From: Methylotenera sp.
Lineage (GTDB): Bacteria > Pseudomonadota > Gammaproteobacteria > Burkholderiales > Methylophilaceae
Assembly (NCBI GenBank): GCA_025360485.1
Contig: JANYCB010000163.1
Location: 1-39,639, forward strand
Reading direction: 5' to 3'
Length of the DNA stretch: 39,639 nt
This document shows positions 27,218 to 37,915 of the stretch, one piece after another. The notes beneath the pieces are model-generated. The model saw only the letters and a list, made by a program, of their open reading frames with translations, made no database searches and was not told where the DNA came from. A program made the translations under genes and the position numbers. Position 1 is the first letter of the stretch. Every line of letters starts with the position of its first letter.

Positions 27218-30200
27218 GTGCATAACTCAAAATTAAAGCGAATAACCGTTGCCTTATGCATGGCCTTAGTGCCAATTTCGGTGTTTGCCGCGGGTCTGGG
27301 CAAGCTAAATGTGATGTCAGGCTTGGGTGAGCCACTTAAAGCAGACATAGAACTCATTTCAATTACCCCTGAAGAGTTGAATAGCATTTCAGCAGCGATA
27401 GCGTCTGAAGAAGCATACGCAACACAAGGCATAGAAAAACCAGCCTCTCACAGCACCATTAAAGTTGATATTGGTAAAAACGCCGCTGGTGCGCCTATAT
27501 TAAAACTTAAATCGGCGCAGCCGATTAGTGAGCCATTTTTAGATATGCTCATTCAGGTAGATTGGGCCTCTGGCCGCTTATTGCGCGAATATACCGTATT
27601 GCTAGACCCGCCTGGCTACGCAGGAGAGGCTGATTCCAACTCAAGTGCAAGTACAACTCAAGCACCTACAGTGAATGCAGCTTCAACTCATAGCAACCCT
27701 AACTCAAACAATTTAACTGAAACTGGGGCGATGCCGAGCAATCAAATCGCTGGTGAGCCAGCTACTAGTTTGCCTACAAGATCAAAAAAAATAGGTAAAC
27801 ATGTAAAAAAGCCCGTGCCAACAGATGAGACGGTGGTTGCAAGTGATGCTGCTGGTCAAGACTATGTGACACACAAAGGTGACACTTTAGGCAAAATTGC
27901 GCGCGAAATGAAGCCTGAAGGCGTAAGCCTTGAGCAGATGTTGGTTGGTTTGTATCAAACCAATCCAAATGCGTTTCAAGGCAACAACATGAATCGTCTT
28001 AAGGTGGGACAGATTGTTCGCCAACCTTCAGAAGAAACTTTAAATGCAATTTCGCGCAGTGACGCCAACAAAGAGATTAAAGTACAAACGACTAACTGGA
28101 ATGCCTACCGCAATAAATTAGCAGGTATGGTGGCTGATTCCGCTCCAAATGATACAGAAGCCAGCACTCAATCAGCAGGCGGTAAGATCAAAAGCGCTGA
28201 AGATAAATCTGCACCAGCAGCGACTGGACCAAAAGACGTTGTCAAGCTTTCTGCTGGCGAAGCGGCCGCGACAAAAGCGGGCACGGCAAATGTAAAATCG
28301 TTACAAGATAAAATTACTGCTTTACAAGAAGAGGCGACTGCGCGCGAAAAAAGCGTAAAAGAGGCGCAAGATAGAACAGCCTCGTTAGAAAAACAAATTG
28401 CCGACATGCAAAAATTGTTAGCATTGAAAAATGGCGCAATGGCCGATTTGCAGAAACAAGCAGAAGCCCAAACAGCGACCAAGCCAGTACCGGTAGAGGC
28501 TGAAAAACCTCCAGTAGTTGCTACAGCGCCAGTTGAATCAGTCAAGCCAGCAGAAGCTGAAAAGCCAGTTGAAGCGGTAAAGCCAGTTGAAGCGGTAAAG
28601 CCAGTTGAAGCGGTAAAGCCAGTTGAAGCGGTAAAGCCGGCTGAAGCGGTAAAGCCGGCTGAGACCACAAAGCCTATAGAAACAGCAAAACCAGTAGTTA
28701 ATCCCGCGCCTGCGCAAGTGCCTGAGCCAAGTTTCATCAGCGGTTTGTTAGATGGTATGGATATAGGTATTCTTGCGCCTGCTGGGGGTCTGCTGGCTCT
28801 ATTGGGCGGCGGTTGGATGTATTTACGTAAAAAACGTGAACGTAGCTTGGCTGATTTTGAGCAAGGCATCATGACTTCTGGCGGCCTAAAAGCTAACACC
28901 GTTTTCGGCAACACTGGCAGCGCTAGCGTTGACACTGGTGATACTTCATTCTTGACCGATTTCTCGCAAAGTGCAAATGGTGGCATGATCGACACAAATG
29001 ATGTTGATCCTATTGCTGAGGCTGAAGTTTACATGGCCTACGGACGTGACGCGCAAGCGGAAGAAATTTTAAAAGACGCAATTTCAAAAGAACCAAAACG
29101 ACACGAACTGCATCTAAAATTGTTAGAAATGTATGCGGCCAGCAAAAATGTTTCTGCTTTTGAAACCATTGCGGGTGAGCTCTACACGACATTAGGGGCG
29201 GAAGACCCAACTTGGGCAAAAGTGGCAGAAATTGGTATTAAGTTAGAGCCGAATAACCCGCTATACCAAGCGAATAGCACACCCACGGGATCGACCGATA
29301 AGTTTGTCGATACTGAAGAGAGATTAGATGCAGCGGATTTCACTAACTCACCATTAGCGGCGGAAAAAGATTTAGATTTTTCATTTGATAATGATGCTTT
29401 GACACAAGACTTTGCTTCAACTGGAGTGGCGCCAGAGAGTAAAATTACTAAGCCTGATTTTGGAGTAGCAGAACCGTTTGCTCATACTGGTGTTGCTGAT
29501 AACATGGCAAGCGAAAATGTAAAGGCAAGCGACAGTAGCACAATGGATTTTGATATGGGCGATTTAGGCGCTTTTGAAACAGCTACATCTTCAGAAGAGC
29601 CAATTAAAGTAGCAAGCGAAGAGTTCGGTCACACCATGCCAGGTTTAGATATACCAACGTTTGCAGCCCCAAATTTCATGCCGGAAGCTGGACCAGAGTT
29701 AGGAAAGACAACGAGCGAGCAAATTGATGAATTTTCAACGACGAGTGATGTAGAGACGGAAACATTTGAATTTCCACAAGCAGAGGCCGCTGAAGCTGTG
29801 CTTGATATTGGCAGCAAGCAAACTCAAGTTACGGAAGCAGAAGTTGGTAATGAAGGTGACTTTAGTTTTAATGTGAACACAATACAACCAGACGCAGCGA
29901 GTTATAAAGATGCCGATTTTACCGACGCAAACACTTACGATTTATCAACGATTAGCCTAGATTTAAATGATGGCGCTGAAACTGGTGCTACCACAGTGAG
30001 TCATGACGATTTGGCAAATGAAAAAACAATTGAATCAGAGCATGAGTCAGCACAAGTTGTAGGTGAGCCAATTGAAGTGGAAACTAAGCTGGAATTAGTC
30101 GTGGCCTATATTGAGATGGATGACAAGGAAGGCGCAAAAGAGCTACTGGACGAAGTGATAAAAGAGGGTGGCAAGAAGCAGCGTAAGCGTGCGGAAGAGC

Positions 30201-30220
30201 TCTTGGCAAAATTGGCCTAG
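27218..30220 (+). CDS. fimV: FimV/TspA-like polar inner-membrane assembly protein
   Basis: FAAGLGKLNVMSGLGEPLKADIELISIT (FimV N-terminus), LysM-like YVTHKGDTLGKIAREMKP, coiled coil, one TM segment, and a C-terminal TPR-like LELVVAYIEMDDKEGAKELLDEVIKEG motif. GTG start. Confidence 0.92.
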   Translation: MHNSKLKRITVALCMALVPISVFAAGLGKLNVMSGLGEPLKADIELISITPEELNSISAAIASEEAYATQGIEKPASHSTIKVDIGKNAAGAPILKLKSAQPISEPFLDMLIQVDWASGRLLREYTVLLDPPGYAGEADSNSSASTTQAPTVNAASTHSNPNSNNLTETGAMPSNQIAGEPATSLPTRSKKIGKHVKKPVPTDETVVASDAAGQDYVTHKGDTLGKIAREMKPEGVSLEQMLVGLYQTNPNAFQGNNMNRLKVGQIVRQPSEETLNAISRSDANKEIKVQTTNWNAYRNKLAGMVADSAPNDTEASTQSAGGKIKSAEDKSAPAATGPKDVVKLSAGEAAATKAGTANVKSLQDKITALQEEATAREKSVKEAQDRTASLEKQIADMQKLLALKNGAMADLQKQAEAQTATKPVPVEAEKPPVVATAPVESVKPAEAEKPVEAVKPVEAVKPVEAVKPVEAVKPAEAVKPAETTKPIETAKPVVNPAPAQVPEPSFISGLLDGMDIGILAPAGGLLALLGGGWMYLRKKRERSLADFEQGIMTSGGLKANTVFGNTGSASVDTGDTSFLTDFSQSANGGMIDTNDVDPIAEAEVYMAYGRDAQAEEILKDAISKEPKRHELHLKLLEMYAASKNVSAFETIAGELYTTLGAEDPTWAKVAEIGIKLEPNNPLYQANSTPTGSTDKFVDTEERLDAADFTNSPLAAEKDLDFSFDNDALTQDFASTGVAPESKITKPDFGVAEPFAHTGVADNMASENVKASDSSTMDFDMGDLGAFETATSSEEPIKVASEEFGHTMPGLDIPTFAAPNFMPEAGPELGKTTSEQIDEFSTTSDVETETFEFPQAEAAEAVLDIGSKQTQVTEAEVGNEGDFSFNVNTIQPDAASYKDADFTDANTYDLSTISLDLNDGAETGATTVSHDDLANEKTIESEHESAQVVGEPIEVETKLELVVAYIEMDDKEGAKELLDEVIKEGGKKQRKRAEELLAKLA
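28562..28669 (+). repeat. 18-bp in-frame tandem repeat within fimV
   Basis: AAGCCAGTTGAAGCGGTA x4 exact (28562-28633), then AAGCCGGCTGAAGCGGTA and the diverged AAGCCGGCTGAGACCACA; encodes KPVEAV/KPAEAV. Confidence 0.95.
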
Positions 30221-30234
30221 TTGCAAAAAATCAT

Positions 30235-30264
30235 AAAAAACCGAGTTTTAGGCTCGGTTTTTTT
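30235..30264 (+). terminator. Rho-independent terminator after fimV
   Basis: AAAAAACCGAG-TTTTAGG-CTCGGTTTTTTT. Confidence 0.9.
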
Positions 30265-30323
30265 ATGCTTAATTTTTTATTTATTGGCAATAATTTCTAT
30301 TCAATAAGCACTAAAATGTCGCT

Positions 30324-30965
30324 ATGTTCAGAATAAATATCATCACACAATTGCTCAGCTTCTTTATGCTTGCAGTAATTGTTAATCAATTGAATTTAAA
30401 AACTTTATTCATCATATTGTGCATTTTTATAGCCATTATTATATTCACTAAAACGCGCCAGTTTTTACGCGCCATTAAGCGCTTTAAGTGGTTTTTTTTG
30501 GTGATGGTGGTAATTTTTGCCTTTAATACACCGGGCGAGCATTTGGTAGATTGGCCATTTGCAATCAGCCCGACTTATGAAGGCATGATTGCGGGCATTA
30601 CACAAATGCTAAGAATTATTGCCATGCTTGCCACCCTGTCTATAATTTTAGCTGTCAATACTAGGCAGCAGTTGATTTCTGGCTTTTATTTCATTTTTTC
30701 ACCCCTGAAATATATGGGTTTAGAAGTAGAGCGCTTTGCAGCGAGGCTTTGGCTAACCTTGCATTATGTAGAGTTGCAGCGTGACAATAGAGCGAGCCAA
30801 GTATTTTTTAACCGACTAAAAGACATGACCAATTTAAAGTCCGGCCAAACGAATGATGATGTTTCCATTGTTTTTAAAGTGCCGAAATTTAATTTAATGG
30901 ATTTTGTAGTGATTACATCACTGCTGATTTTTTTATTTGAAACGATATTCAAAGGCGTTTTGTAA
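30324..30965 (+). CDS. CbiQ/EcfT-like energy-coupling transporter transmembrane protein
   Basis: 213 aa, multi-TM, AISPTYEGMIAGITQMLRIIAMLATLSIILAVNTRQQLISGFYFIFSPLKYMGLEVERFAARLWLTLHYV resembles EcfT/CbiQ. Confidence 0.7.
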   Translation: MFRINIITQLLSFFMLAVIVNQLNLKTLFIILCIFIAIIIFTKTRQFLRAIKRFKWFFLVMVVIFAFNTPGEHLVDWPFAISPTYEGMIAGITQMLRIIAMLATLSIILAVNTRQQLISGFYFIFSPLKYMGLEVERFAARLWLTLHYVELQRDNRASQVFFNRLKDMTNLKSGQTNDDVSIVFKVPKFNLMDFVVITSLLIFLFETIFKGVL

Positions 30966-31745
30966 ATGCGCATTGCTTTGGGTGTGGAATACAATGGCGC
31001 ACCTTATTGTGGCTGGCAGAGCCAAACTGACGCCTGCGGTGTACAAGATTTTGTAGAAGATGCCATTGCAAAAATTGCGAAACATCCAATACGCATACAT
31101 GCTGCAGGCCGCACTGATACTGGGGTTCACGCCATGATGCAAGTGGTGCATTTTGATACGGTAATCATTCGTCCAGACACAGCTTGGGTACGCGGTGTGA
31201 ATGCATTTTTACCAGCTACTATCCGCGTGCAATGGGCGAAAGAGGTAGAAGAAGAATTTCATGCGCGTTTTTCTGCCATGCAGCGCAGTTATCAATATGT
31301 ATTGCTGAATCATCCTACAGCTCCCGCCATAAATGCGCTACAGGCAGGTTGGTATCATTTACCGCTGAATGTTTCAGACATGCAGGAAGCGATAAGCTAT
31401 TTACAGGGAAAACACGATTTTAGCGCCTTTCGCGCTAGTGAGTGTCAAGCAAAATCGCCAGTAAAAAATCTGCAAATAGCGTCAATTCAAACACATGGTG
31501 ATTTTTTAATTTTTAATTTTACTGCGAATGCTTTTTTGCAGCACCAAGTAAGAAACATGGTAGGTGCTTTAGTCTATGTCGGCAATGGAAAGTACCCGCC
31601 TGAGTTCATCAAAAACTTACTCGAACAAAAAGATAGGACTTTATCGCCACCAACATTTTCTCCCAATGGTCTATATTTAACTGGGGTTCAATATGATGCA
31701 AAATGGGAATTACCGAATACTCAACGCACGTTAACGCTTATTTAA
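30966..31745 (+). CDS. truA: tRNA pseudouridine(38-40) synthase
   Basis: LGVEYNGAPYCGWQSQ, AAGRTDTGVHAMMQVVHFDT, GKHDFSAFRASECQAKSPVKN, NAFLQHQVRNMVGALVYVG. Confidence 0.97.
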   Translation: MRIALGVEYNGAPYCGWQSQTDACGVQDFVEDAIAKIAKHPIRIHAAGRTDTGVHAMMQVVHFDTVIIRPDTAWVRGVNAFLPATIRVQWAKEVEEEFHARFSAMQRSYQYVLLNHPTAPAINALQAGWYHLPLNVSDMQEAISYLQGKHDFSAFRASECQAKSPVKNLQIASIQTHGDFLIFNFTANAFLQHQVRNMVGALVYVGNGKYPPEFIKNLLEQKDRTLSPPTFSPNGLYLTGVQYDAKWELPNTQRTLTLI

Positions 31746-31793
31746 CTGACACATTGACACGATTCAGTTACGCTTACGTTTTATGGAAAAAAT

Positions 31794-32417
31794 ATGCGAA
31801 CTAGAGTAAAAATTTGCGGCATTACGCGTATTGAAGATGCGCTAACTGCTGTCAACGCGGGTGCAGATGCAATTGGCTTGGTGTTTTATGCCGCTAGCCC
31901 GCGTTGTGTAACGATTGAGCAAGCGCAAAAAATTGTGGCTGTAATTCCGCCATTTGTAAGTGTGGTTGGCTTGTTTGTGAATGCGTCAAAAGCAGAAATT
32001 GAAAGAGTGTTATCAAAAGTACGGTTAGATATTTTGCAGTTTCATGGTGATGAGTCTCAGAATGATTGCGAGCAAATAAAGTTGCCGTATTACAAGGCAA
32101 TCCGCGTTAAAGCGGACACAAATTTGATACAATGTGCAGTTGAGTTTAATAGCGCAAAAGCCTTGTTGTTAGACGCTCATAGTGAATCTGCATTTGGCGG
32201 TACTGGGCAAACATTTGATTGGAATTTGATTCCCAAAAGCCTCACAAAACCAGTGATACTGGCGGGCGGACTCACGGCTGAAAATGTAGGTTCGGCAATC
32301 AAGCTAGTACAGCCATATGCGGTAGATGTTAGTGGTGGCGTAGAACAAAGCAAAGGCGTAAAAGATGCTGCAAAGATAGCCGCTTTTATGCGAGCAGTAG
32401 AAAAATCTAGGAGTTAG
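31794..32417 (+). CDS. trpF: Phosphoribosylanthranilate isomerase
   Basis: [84 protein letters not shown]. Confidence 0.97.
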   Translation: MRTRVKICGITRIEDALTAVNAGADAIGLVFYAASPRCVTIEQAQKIVAVIPPFVSVVGLFVNASKAEIERVLSKVRLDILQFHGDESQNDCEQIKLPYYKAIRVKADTNLIQCAVEFNSAKALLLDAHSESAFGGTGQTFDWNLIPKSLTKPVILAGGLTAENVGSAIKLVQPYAVDVSGGVEQSKGVKDAAKIAAFMRAVEKSRS

Positions 32418-32419
32418 AC

Positions 32420-33652
32420 ATGCAAGACCCTAATAATCAAACCAATGACAAAAAAGTATATAACATGCCAGATGAACGCGGTCATTTTGGCCAGTTTGGC
32501 GGTATTTTTGTTGCAGAGACCTTGGTTGAGGCGCTAGAAGAATTGCGCGTGATGTACGAGAAATATCGTCATGACCCAGTATTTTTGGCTGAATTTGCCT
32601 ATGATTTAAAACACTTTGTTGGTCGCCCCAGTCCGATTTATCACGCGGAGCGTTGGTCTCGCAAAGTCGGTGGCGCGCAGATATACTTAAAACGCGAAGA
32701 TTTAAATCACACGGGCGCACATAAAGTAAATAACACCATTGGCCAAGCGCTATTGGCTAAACGTATGGGCAAACCGCGCGTGATTGCCGAAACCGGCGCA
32801 GGACAGCATGGCGTGGCAACGGCGACGATTGCCGCACGCTTAGGCTTGGAATGCGTGGTGTATATGGGCAGCGAGGATGTAAAACGCCAAGCGCCTAACG
32901 TGTTTAGAATGAAATTGTTGGGGGCAACCGTGGTGCCAGTAGAAAGTGGCTCCAAAACGCTTAAAGACGCGCTTAACGAGGCGATGCGGGATTGGGTGAC
33001 TAATATTGAAAACACTTTTTATATTATTGGCACAGTCGCTGGTCCGCATCCTTACCCAATGATGGTGCGGGATTTTCAATCAGTGATCGGCATCGAGGCC
33101 AAAGTGCAAATGGTGGAAATGGTGGGGCGTCAGCCAGATGCTATCGTAGCTTGTGTCGGTGGCGGCTCAAATGCCATGGGCATTTTTTATCCATACATTG
33201 ATGTGCCAAATGTACGCTTGATAGGTGTAGAGGCAGCAGGCCATGGCATGGAAACGGGCATGCATGCCGCGCCATTGACCGCAAACAGCCCTATCGGCGT
33301 GCTGCATGGCAATCGTACCTACTTAATGCAAGATGCAGATGGCAATATCATTGAAACGCATTCGATTTCTGCTGGGTTAGATTACCCAGGCGTAGGCCCA
33401 GAACACGCATGGTTGAAGGACATTAAACGCGCTGAGTATGTCGCAATTACTGATGATGAGGCTATGACAGCGTTTCATAGTTTATGTCGTACCGAAGGTA
33501 TTATCCCCGCGCTCGAATCTAGTCATGCCTTGGCTTACGCAGAGAAAATGGCTAAAACCATGCGCAATGATGAAATCATTCTGGTTAATCTTTCAGGCCG
33601 TGGCGACAAAGACATCAACACGGTAGCAAAGTTAGCTAATATAACTCTATAA
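32420..33652 (+). CDS. trpB: Tryptophan synthase beta chain
   Basis: [75 protein letters not shown]. Confidence 0.98.
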   Translation: MQDPNNQTNDKKVYNMPDERGHFGQFGGIFVAETLVEALEELRVMYEKYRHDPVFLAEFAYDLKHFVGRPSPIYHAERWSRKVGGAQIYLKREDLNHTGAHKVNNTIGQALLAKRMGKPRVIAETGAGQHGVATATIAARLGLECVVYMGSEDVKRQAPNVFRMKLLGATVVPVESGSKTLKDALNEAMRDWVTNIENTFYIIGTVAGPHPYPMMVRDFQSVIGIEAKVQMVEMVGRQPDAIVACVGGGSNAMGIFYPYIDVPNVRLIGVEAAGHGMETGMHAAPLTANSPIGVLHGNRTYLMQDADGNIIETHSISAGLDYPGVGPEHAWLKDIKRAEYVAITDDEAMTAFHSLCRTEGIIPALESSHALAYAEKMAKTMRNDEIILVNLSGRGDKDINTVAKLANITL

Positions 33653-33662
33653 AAACAAATCT

Positions 33663-34463
33663 ATGTCACGTATTCAAACTGTATTTTCTTCCCTCAAAGC
33701 CAACAACAGAAAGGCCTTGATCCCCTATATTACCGCTGGCGATCCGCATCCAAAGCATACGGTCAATTTATTGCATACTTTAGTAGCAAGCGGCGCGGAT
33801 ATAATTGAACTGGGCATTCCATTTTCTGACCCAATGGCAGATGGGCCAGTGATTCAGCGTGCCAGCGAACGTGCGCTTAAACATAAAGTTGGCTTGAGTA
33901 AAGTATTGGAAATGGTGAGTGAGTTTCGTCAAAAAGATATAAAAACCCCAATTGTATTAATGGGTTACGCTAATCCAATAGAGGCGATGGGTCGGCAGAA
34001 ATTCACCCAAGCTGCAAAAGCTGCAGGTGTGGATGGCGTATTGACAGTGGATTATCCGCCTGAAGAATGTAAAGATTTTATTGCTGACTTGCAAGCCAAC
34101 GGCATGGATAGTATTTTCCTGTTATCCCCCACATCAGATGCTGCACGGGTTAATTTAATTGTGAATCAAGCCAGCGGCTTTTTGTATTATGTGTCGCTCA
34201 AAGGTGTGACTGGCGCGGCGAATATGGACGTGCAAGAAGTGAAAACGCGTGTGGCTGAAATCCGTAGCAAAACTAATTTGCCCATTGGCGTGGGTTTTGG
34301 CGTAAAAGATGCTGCTACCGCTAAAAAAGTGGCCACATTTGCCGATGCTGTTGTGGTCGGCAGTCGCATGGTGACGACGATTGAAGAATCAAACGAAGAC
34401 AATTTAATCGCTAATATCAGTGCGCTAATGCATGAATTGCGTGCAGCAATAGATGGTAAATGA
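33663..34463 (+). CDS. trpA: Tryptophan synthase alpha chain
   Basis: LIPYITAGDPHPKHTVNLLHTLVASGADIIELGIPFSDPMADGPVIQRASERAL, GFLYYVSLKGVTGA. Confidence 0.98.
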   Translation: MSRIQTVFSSLKANNRKALIPYITAGDPHPKHTVNLLHTLVASGADIIELGIPFSDPMADGPVIQRASERALKHKVGLSKVLEMVSEFRQKDIKTPIVLMGYANPIEAMGRQKFTQAAKAAGVDGVLTVDYPPEECKDFIADLQANGMDSIFLLSPTSDAARVNLIVNQASGFLYYVSLKGVTGAANMDVQEVKTRVAEIRSKTNLPIGVGFGVKDAATAKKVATFADAVVVGSRMVTTIEESNEDNLIANISALMHELRAAIDGK

Positions 34464-34482
34464 TAGTTTTTAAGGATTAAAT

Positions 34483-35352
34483 ATGAGCTGGTTAGATAAA
34501 ATTCCACAGAAAATTAAGCGTGTTGTGGGTTCAGCACAGAGAAAAAGCCTGCCAGAAGGTCTGTGGAGCAAGTGTGAATCGTGCATGACGGTGCTTTATA
34601 GAACCGATTTAGAGGCTAACGCGGAAGTCTGTCCCAAATGCGGCCATCACAACCGTATTGGCGCACGTGATCGCTTAAACCAATTACTTGATCCAGAAGA
34701 TAAGCGCGTAGAAATTGGTGCCAATATTGAGCCGATTGATCCACTGAAATTTAAAGATAGTAAAAGCTATGTTGAACGCATGAAAGCCGCACAGAAAGAA
34801 GGCGGTGAGAAAGATGCGCTCGTTGTCATGCAAGGTAAAATTCATGGTTTGGCCGTAGTGGTTGCAGCGTTTGAATTCAAATTTATGGGCGGGTCGATGG
34901 GCTCTGTAGTCGGTGAGCGCTTTGTACGCGGCATTAACGCTGCAATCAAGAACAAAACACCGTTTATCTGCATTTCGGCAAGTGGCGGGGCGCGCATGCA
35001 AGAAGGCTTGTTGTCATTGATGCAAATGGCTAAAACCAGCGCCGCATTGACCAAGCTATCACAAGCAGGCTTGCCTTATATTTCCATATTAACCGACCCC
35101 ACCATGGGCGGAGTTTCAGCCAGTTTTGCCATGCTGGGCGATATTATTATTGCTGAACCCAATGCACTCATTGGCTTTGCAGGGCCGCGCGTGATTGAGC
35201 AAACCGTGCGCGAAACTTTGCCAGAAGGCTTTCAACGTGCGGAGTTTTTGGTAGAACATGGCGCGGTGGATTTGATAGTCGATCGTCGCGAAATGCGTCA
35301 AAAATTAGCTAATCTATTATCCAGTTTAATGCGAGTAGCCAAAGTAGCATAA
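34483..35352 (+). CDS. accD: Acetyl-CoA carboxylase carboxyltransferase subunit beta
   Basis: Zn finger [97 protein letters not shown]. Confidence 0.98.
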   Translation: MSWLDKIPQKIKRVVGSAQRKSLPEGLWSKCESCMTVLYRTDLEANAEVCPKCGHHNRIGARDRLNQLLDPEDKRVEIGANIEPIDPLKFKDSKSYVERMKAAQKEGGEKDALVVMQGKIHGLAVVVAAFEFKFMGGSMGSVVGERFVRGINAAIKNKTPFICISASGGARMQEGLLSLMQMAKTSAALTKLSQAGLPYISILTDPTMGGVSASFAMLGDIIIAEPNALIGFAGPRVIEQTVRETLPEGFQRAEFLVEHGAVDLIVDRREMRQKLANLLSSLMRVAKVA

Positions 35353-35380
35353 TTTGGAAGCCGTTTAATTTAAGCTTAAT

Positions 35381-36661
35381 GTGACAGCCACTCAAACCAT
35401 ACCCATAAATGCAGCAGAGTGGTTGTCTTACATTGAAGCTTTGCACCCTAAATCCATCGCTATGGGTTTGGATAGAGTTAAAACTGTTGCAAATAAACTG
35501 CAATTAACCCCCCCATTCCCGATTATTACCGTCGCTGGCACCAACGGCAAAGGCTCTGTTTGCGCGATGCTCAGCCAAATATATGTGCAAAGTGGATATC
35601 GCATCGGTTGTTACACTTCGCCGCACTTAAATCGTTATAACGAGCGTGTTTGCGTAAATTTGGAAGCCATATCGGATGCAGATTTATGCACTGCGTTTGA
35701 AGCGGTTGAAGCCGCGCGTGACGATGTGGCATTGACCTATTTTGAAATGGGCACGTTAGCTGCAGTGTGGCATTTTTGCCGCGCGGATTTAGACATTGCT
35801 ATATTAGAAGTCGGCCTAGGAGGCAGGCTGGACGCGGTAAATATATTTGAACCTAGCTGCGCTATTGTTACCGCCATTGATTTAGACCACATGGAATACT
35901 TGGGTGAAACACGCGAAGAAATTGGTTTTGAAAAGGCCGGTATTTTTCGGGCAAATACGTTGGCGATTTGCGGTGATGAAAACCCTCCCGCGAGTTTGCT
36001 GGATTATGCAAAACAAATTGGGGCGAATTTAGCGTTAATCAACCGCGATTTTCGAGTCGTAAAAACCACAAATGGCTGGCAATATTCTACCGAAGCTATG
36101 CAGATTCAGTTACCTAATCTGGGTTTAACCGGTGATTTTCAGCTGAACAATGCGGCTTGTGCGGTACGCGCAGTGCAACATTTAGACAAAACACTACCTG
36201 CCCTGCAAGCCAATATCCACACAGCCTTAGCGCAGGTGAAATTATCGGGTCGTTTTCAACAAATTCAATCAAATCCGCTAATAATCGCCGATGTTGCACA
36301 CAATCCGCAGGCGGCTAAATCGCTGGCATATAATTTAAAATCTATGTCATGCGCTGGAAAAACGCTGGCAGTATTTGCCATGCTGGCGGATAAAGATATT
36401 GAAGGCGTAATTAGCGAAGTGGCTCCTTTTATTTCGCGCTGGTATGTGGCTGATACCCATAGTGCGCGCGGCGCTACAGCGTTACATTTGCAAAAAGCGC
36501 TTAAAAAACACAACGATAAAATGAATGTGCAATTGTTTACTAAAGTCAGCTTGGCACTCGCTGCTGCCTGTAAAGATGCTGATAAAAATGATAGAATAAT
36601 TGTGTTTGGATCGTTTTACACGGTGGCAGATGCTATAGACTGGGTGCGTGTTACGACTTGA
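35381..36661 (+). CDS. folC: Dihydrofolate/folylpolyglutamate synthase
   Basis: ITVAGTNGKGSVCAMLSQIYVQSGYRIGCYTSPHLNRYNERV, EVGLGGRLDAVNIFEP, TAIDLDHMEYLGETREEIGFEKAGIFR, DVAHNPQAAKSLA. GTG start. Confidence 0.96.
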   Translation: MTATQTIPINAAEWLSYIEALHPKSIAMGLDRVKTVANKLQLTPPFPIITVAGTNGKGSVCAMLSQIYVQSGYRIGCYTSPHLNRYNERVCVNLEAISDADLCTAFEAVEAARDDVALTYFEMGTLAAVWHFCRADLDIAILEVGLGGRLDAVNIFEPSCAIVTAIDLDHMEYLGETREEIGFEKAGIFRANTLAICGDENPPASLLDYAKQIGANLALINRDFRVVKTTNGWQYSTEAMQIQLPNLGLTGDFQLNNAACAVRAVQHLDKTLPALQANIHTALAQVKLSGRFQQIQSNPLIIADVAHNPQAAKSLAYNLKSMSCAGKTLAVFAMLADKDIEGVISEVAPFISRWYVADTHSARGATALHLQKALKKHNDKMNVQLFTKVSLALAAACKDADKNDRIIVFGSFYTVADAIDWVRVTT

Positions 36662-36730
36662 AAAGCCGCACATCATCGCCATTATTATTAATTACGCATA
36701 TTTAAAAGCGTATGACTTAAGGTAAGTTGC

Positions 36731-37324
36731 ATGCAGAGAAATCCATCAGGCGACCAAGAATTAAATTTAAAAAAACGTGCGCGCCGCCGCTTGGTAGGGG
36801 CAATTGCATTGGTATTACTCATGGTGGTTGTGTTGCCCATGGTATTAAAAGACCGTGCCGCATCTCAACCGCAAGATAAAATTACTATTACTTTACCAGG
36901 TGAACAACAAACGGTTACACCTGCTGCAACTTCTGATTTTGATTCTAGCATTGTACCTACAGAACCACCTGCAACAGATACGCCAGAACCCGCTGCTGCA
37001 GCCGACCCTGAAGCAGCGCCAGCAAAGCCTGAAAAAGCCGTGCCTGCAATAGAGGCGCCTGTAAAAGAAACTGCTAAGCCAAAAGAAGAAGGCAAGCACA
37101 AGTTTTATGTGCAAATTGGTGTGTTTTCAGACGAGACTAACGTCAAGCAATTACAAGGCAAATTGAGTGATTTGGGTTATAAATCGCAAACCGAAAAAAT
37201 TGATACTGAAAAGGGTAAAAAAATTCGTTTGCGTACCCAATTATTTGGTGATAGAAACGAAGCGGCCATCGCGCTGGAGAATATTAAAGATGCTGGTTTA
37301 ACAGGTATGGTAGTGAGCCAATAG
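36731..37324 (+). CDS. SPOR domain-containing (DedD-like) cell-division protein
   Basis: Single N-terminal TM segment, Pro/Ala/Glu linker, C-terminal SPOR domain KFYVQIGVFSDETNVKQLQGKLSDLGYKSQTEKI...GDRNEAAIALENIKDAGLTGMVV. Confidence 0.9.
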   Translation: MQRNPSGDQELNLKKRARRRLVGAIALVLLMVVVLPMVLKDRAASQPQDKITITLPGEQQTVTPAATSDFDSSIVPTEPPATDTPEPAAAADPEAAPAKPEKAVPAIEAPVKETAKPKEEGKHKFYVQIGVFSDETNVKQLQGKLSDLGYKSQTEKIDTEKGKKIRLRTQLFGDRNEAAIALENIKDAGLTGMVVSQ

Positions 37325-37366
37325 TGCGCTTAAAAATGGATTCAACCTTGGATTATATTGTGCTGA

Positions 37367-37858
37367 ATGACTAGTTTCGATTATGCTGTTTTACTCATTA
37401 TAGGCATTTCGATTGTCATGAGTATGATGCGTGGCGCGGTGCGCGAGGTGTTGGCAATTGCGGGCTGGGTAGCGGCGATTTATGTTGCAAAGACCTATGC
37501 AACGCAGCTTTTACCATTATTGCCAGCAGACATCCCGACGGAGTCGCTGAAAATATTGGCGGCACATGTGATTGTATTTTTTTGGGTTTTGCTAGTAACA
37601 AGCTTACTCACCATAGCACTTTCAAGTTTAATTAAAAAAATCAGTTTAAATTGGTTTAATCGCTTTTTAGGCGGCTTTTTTGGCTTTGTACGTGGTTTGT
37701 TGATTGTTTGTGTCTTAGTGTTTTTGGCAGGGTTAACTAGCTTTACCAAAGATGCGCGTTGGACCAATGCCATGTTTAGTGCGCCGCTAGAGGCCTTAGT
37801 CAAAACGGCATTGCCATTTTTGCCACCATCGGTAGCAAAGCATGTTAAATATGATTAA
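37367..37858 (+). CDS. cvpA: CvpA family membrane protein
   Basis: SFDYAVLLIIGISIVMSMMRGAVREVLAIAGWVAAIYVAKTYA, NRFLGGFFGFVRGLLIV; immediately upstream of purF. Confidence 0.93.
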   Translation: MTSFDYAVLLIIGISIVMSMMRGAVREVLAIAGWVAAIYVAKTYATQLLPLLPADIPTESLKILAAHVIVFFWVLLVTSLLTIALSSLIKKISLNWFNRFLGGFFGFVRGLLIVCVLVFLAGLTSFTKDARWTNAMFSAPLEALVKTALPFLPPSVAKHVKYD

Positions 37859-37915
37859 CTTATATATGATTAATTTGGCTTAGAATAACGAAATTGTCTT
37901 AAGGACATCAATATT

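Noticed and set aside
28168-28995. 275-aa minus-strand ORF with GFTASTGFTASTG repeats opposite fimV
   Set aside because: It is the antisense of the fimV low-complexity/tandem repeat region; no start-site support and no recognisable family. Its length comes from repeat composition.
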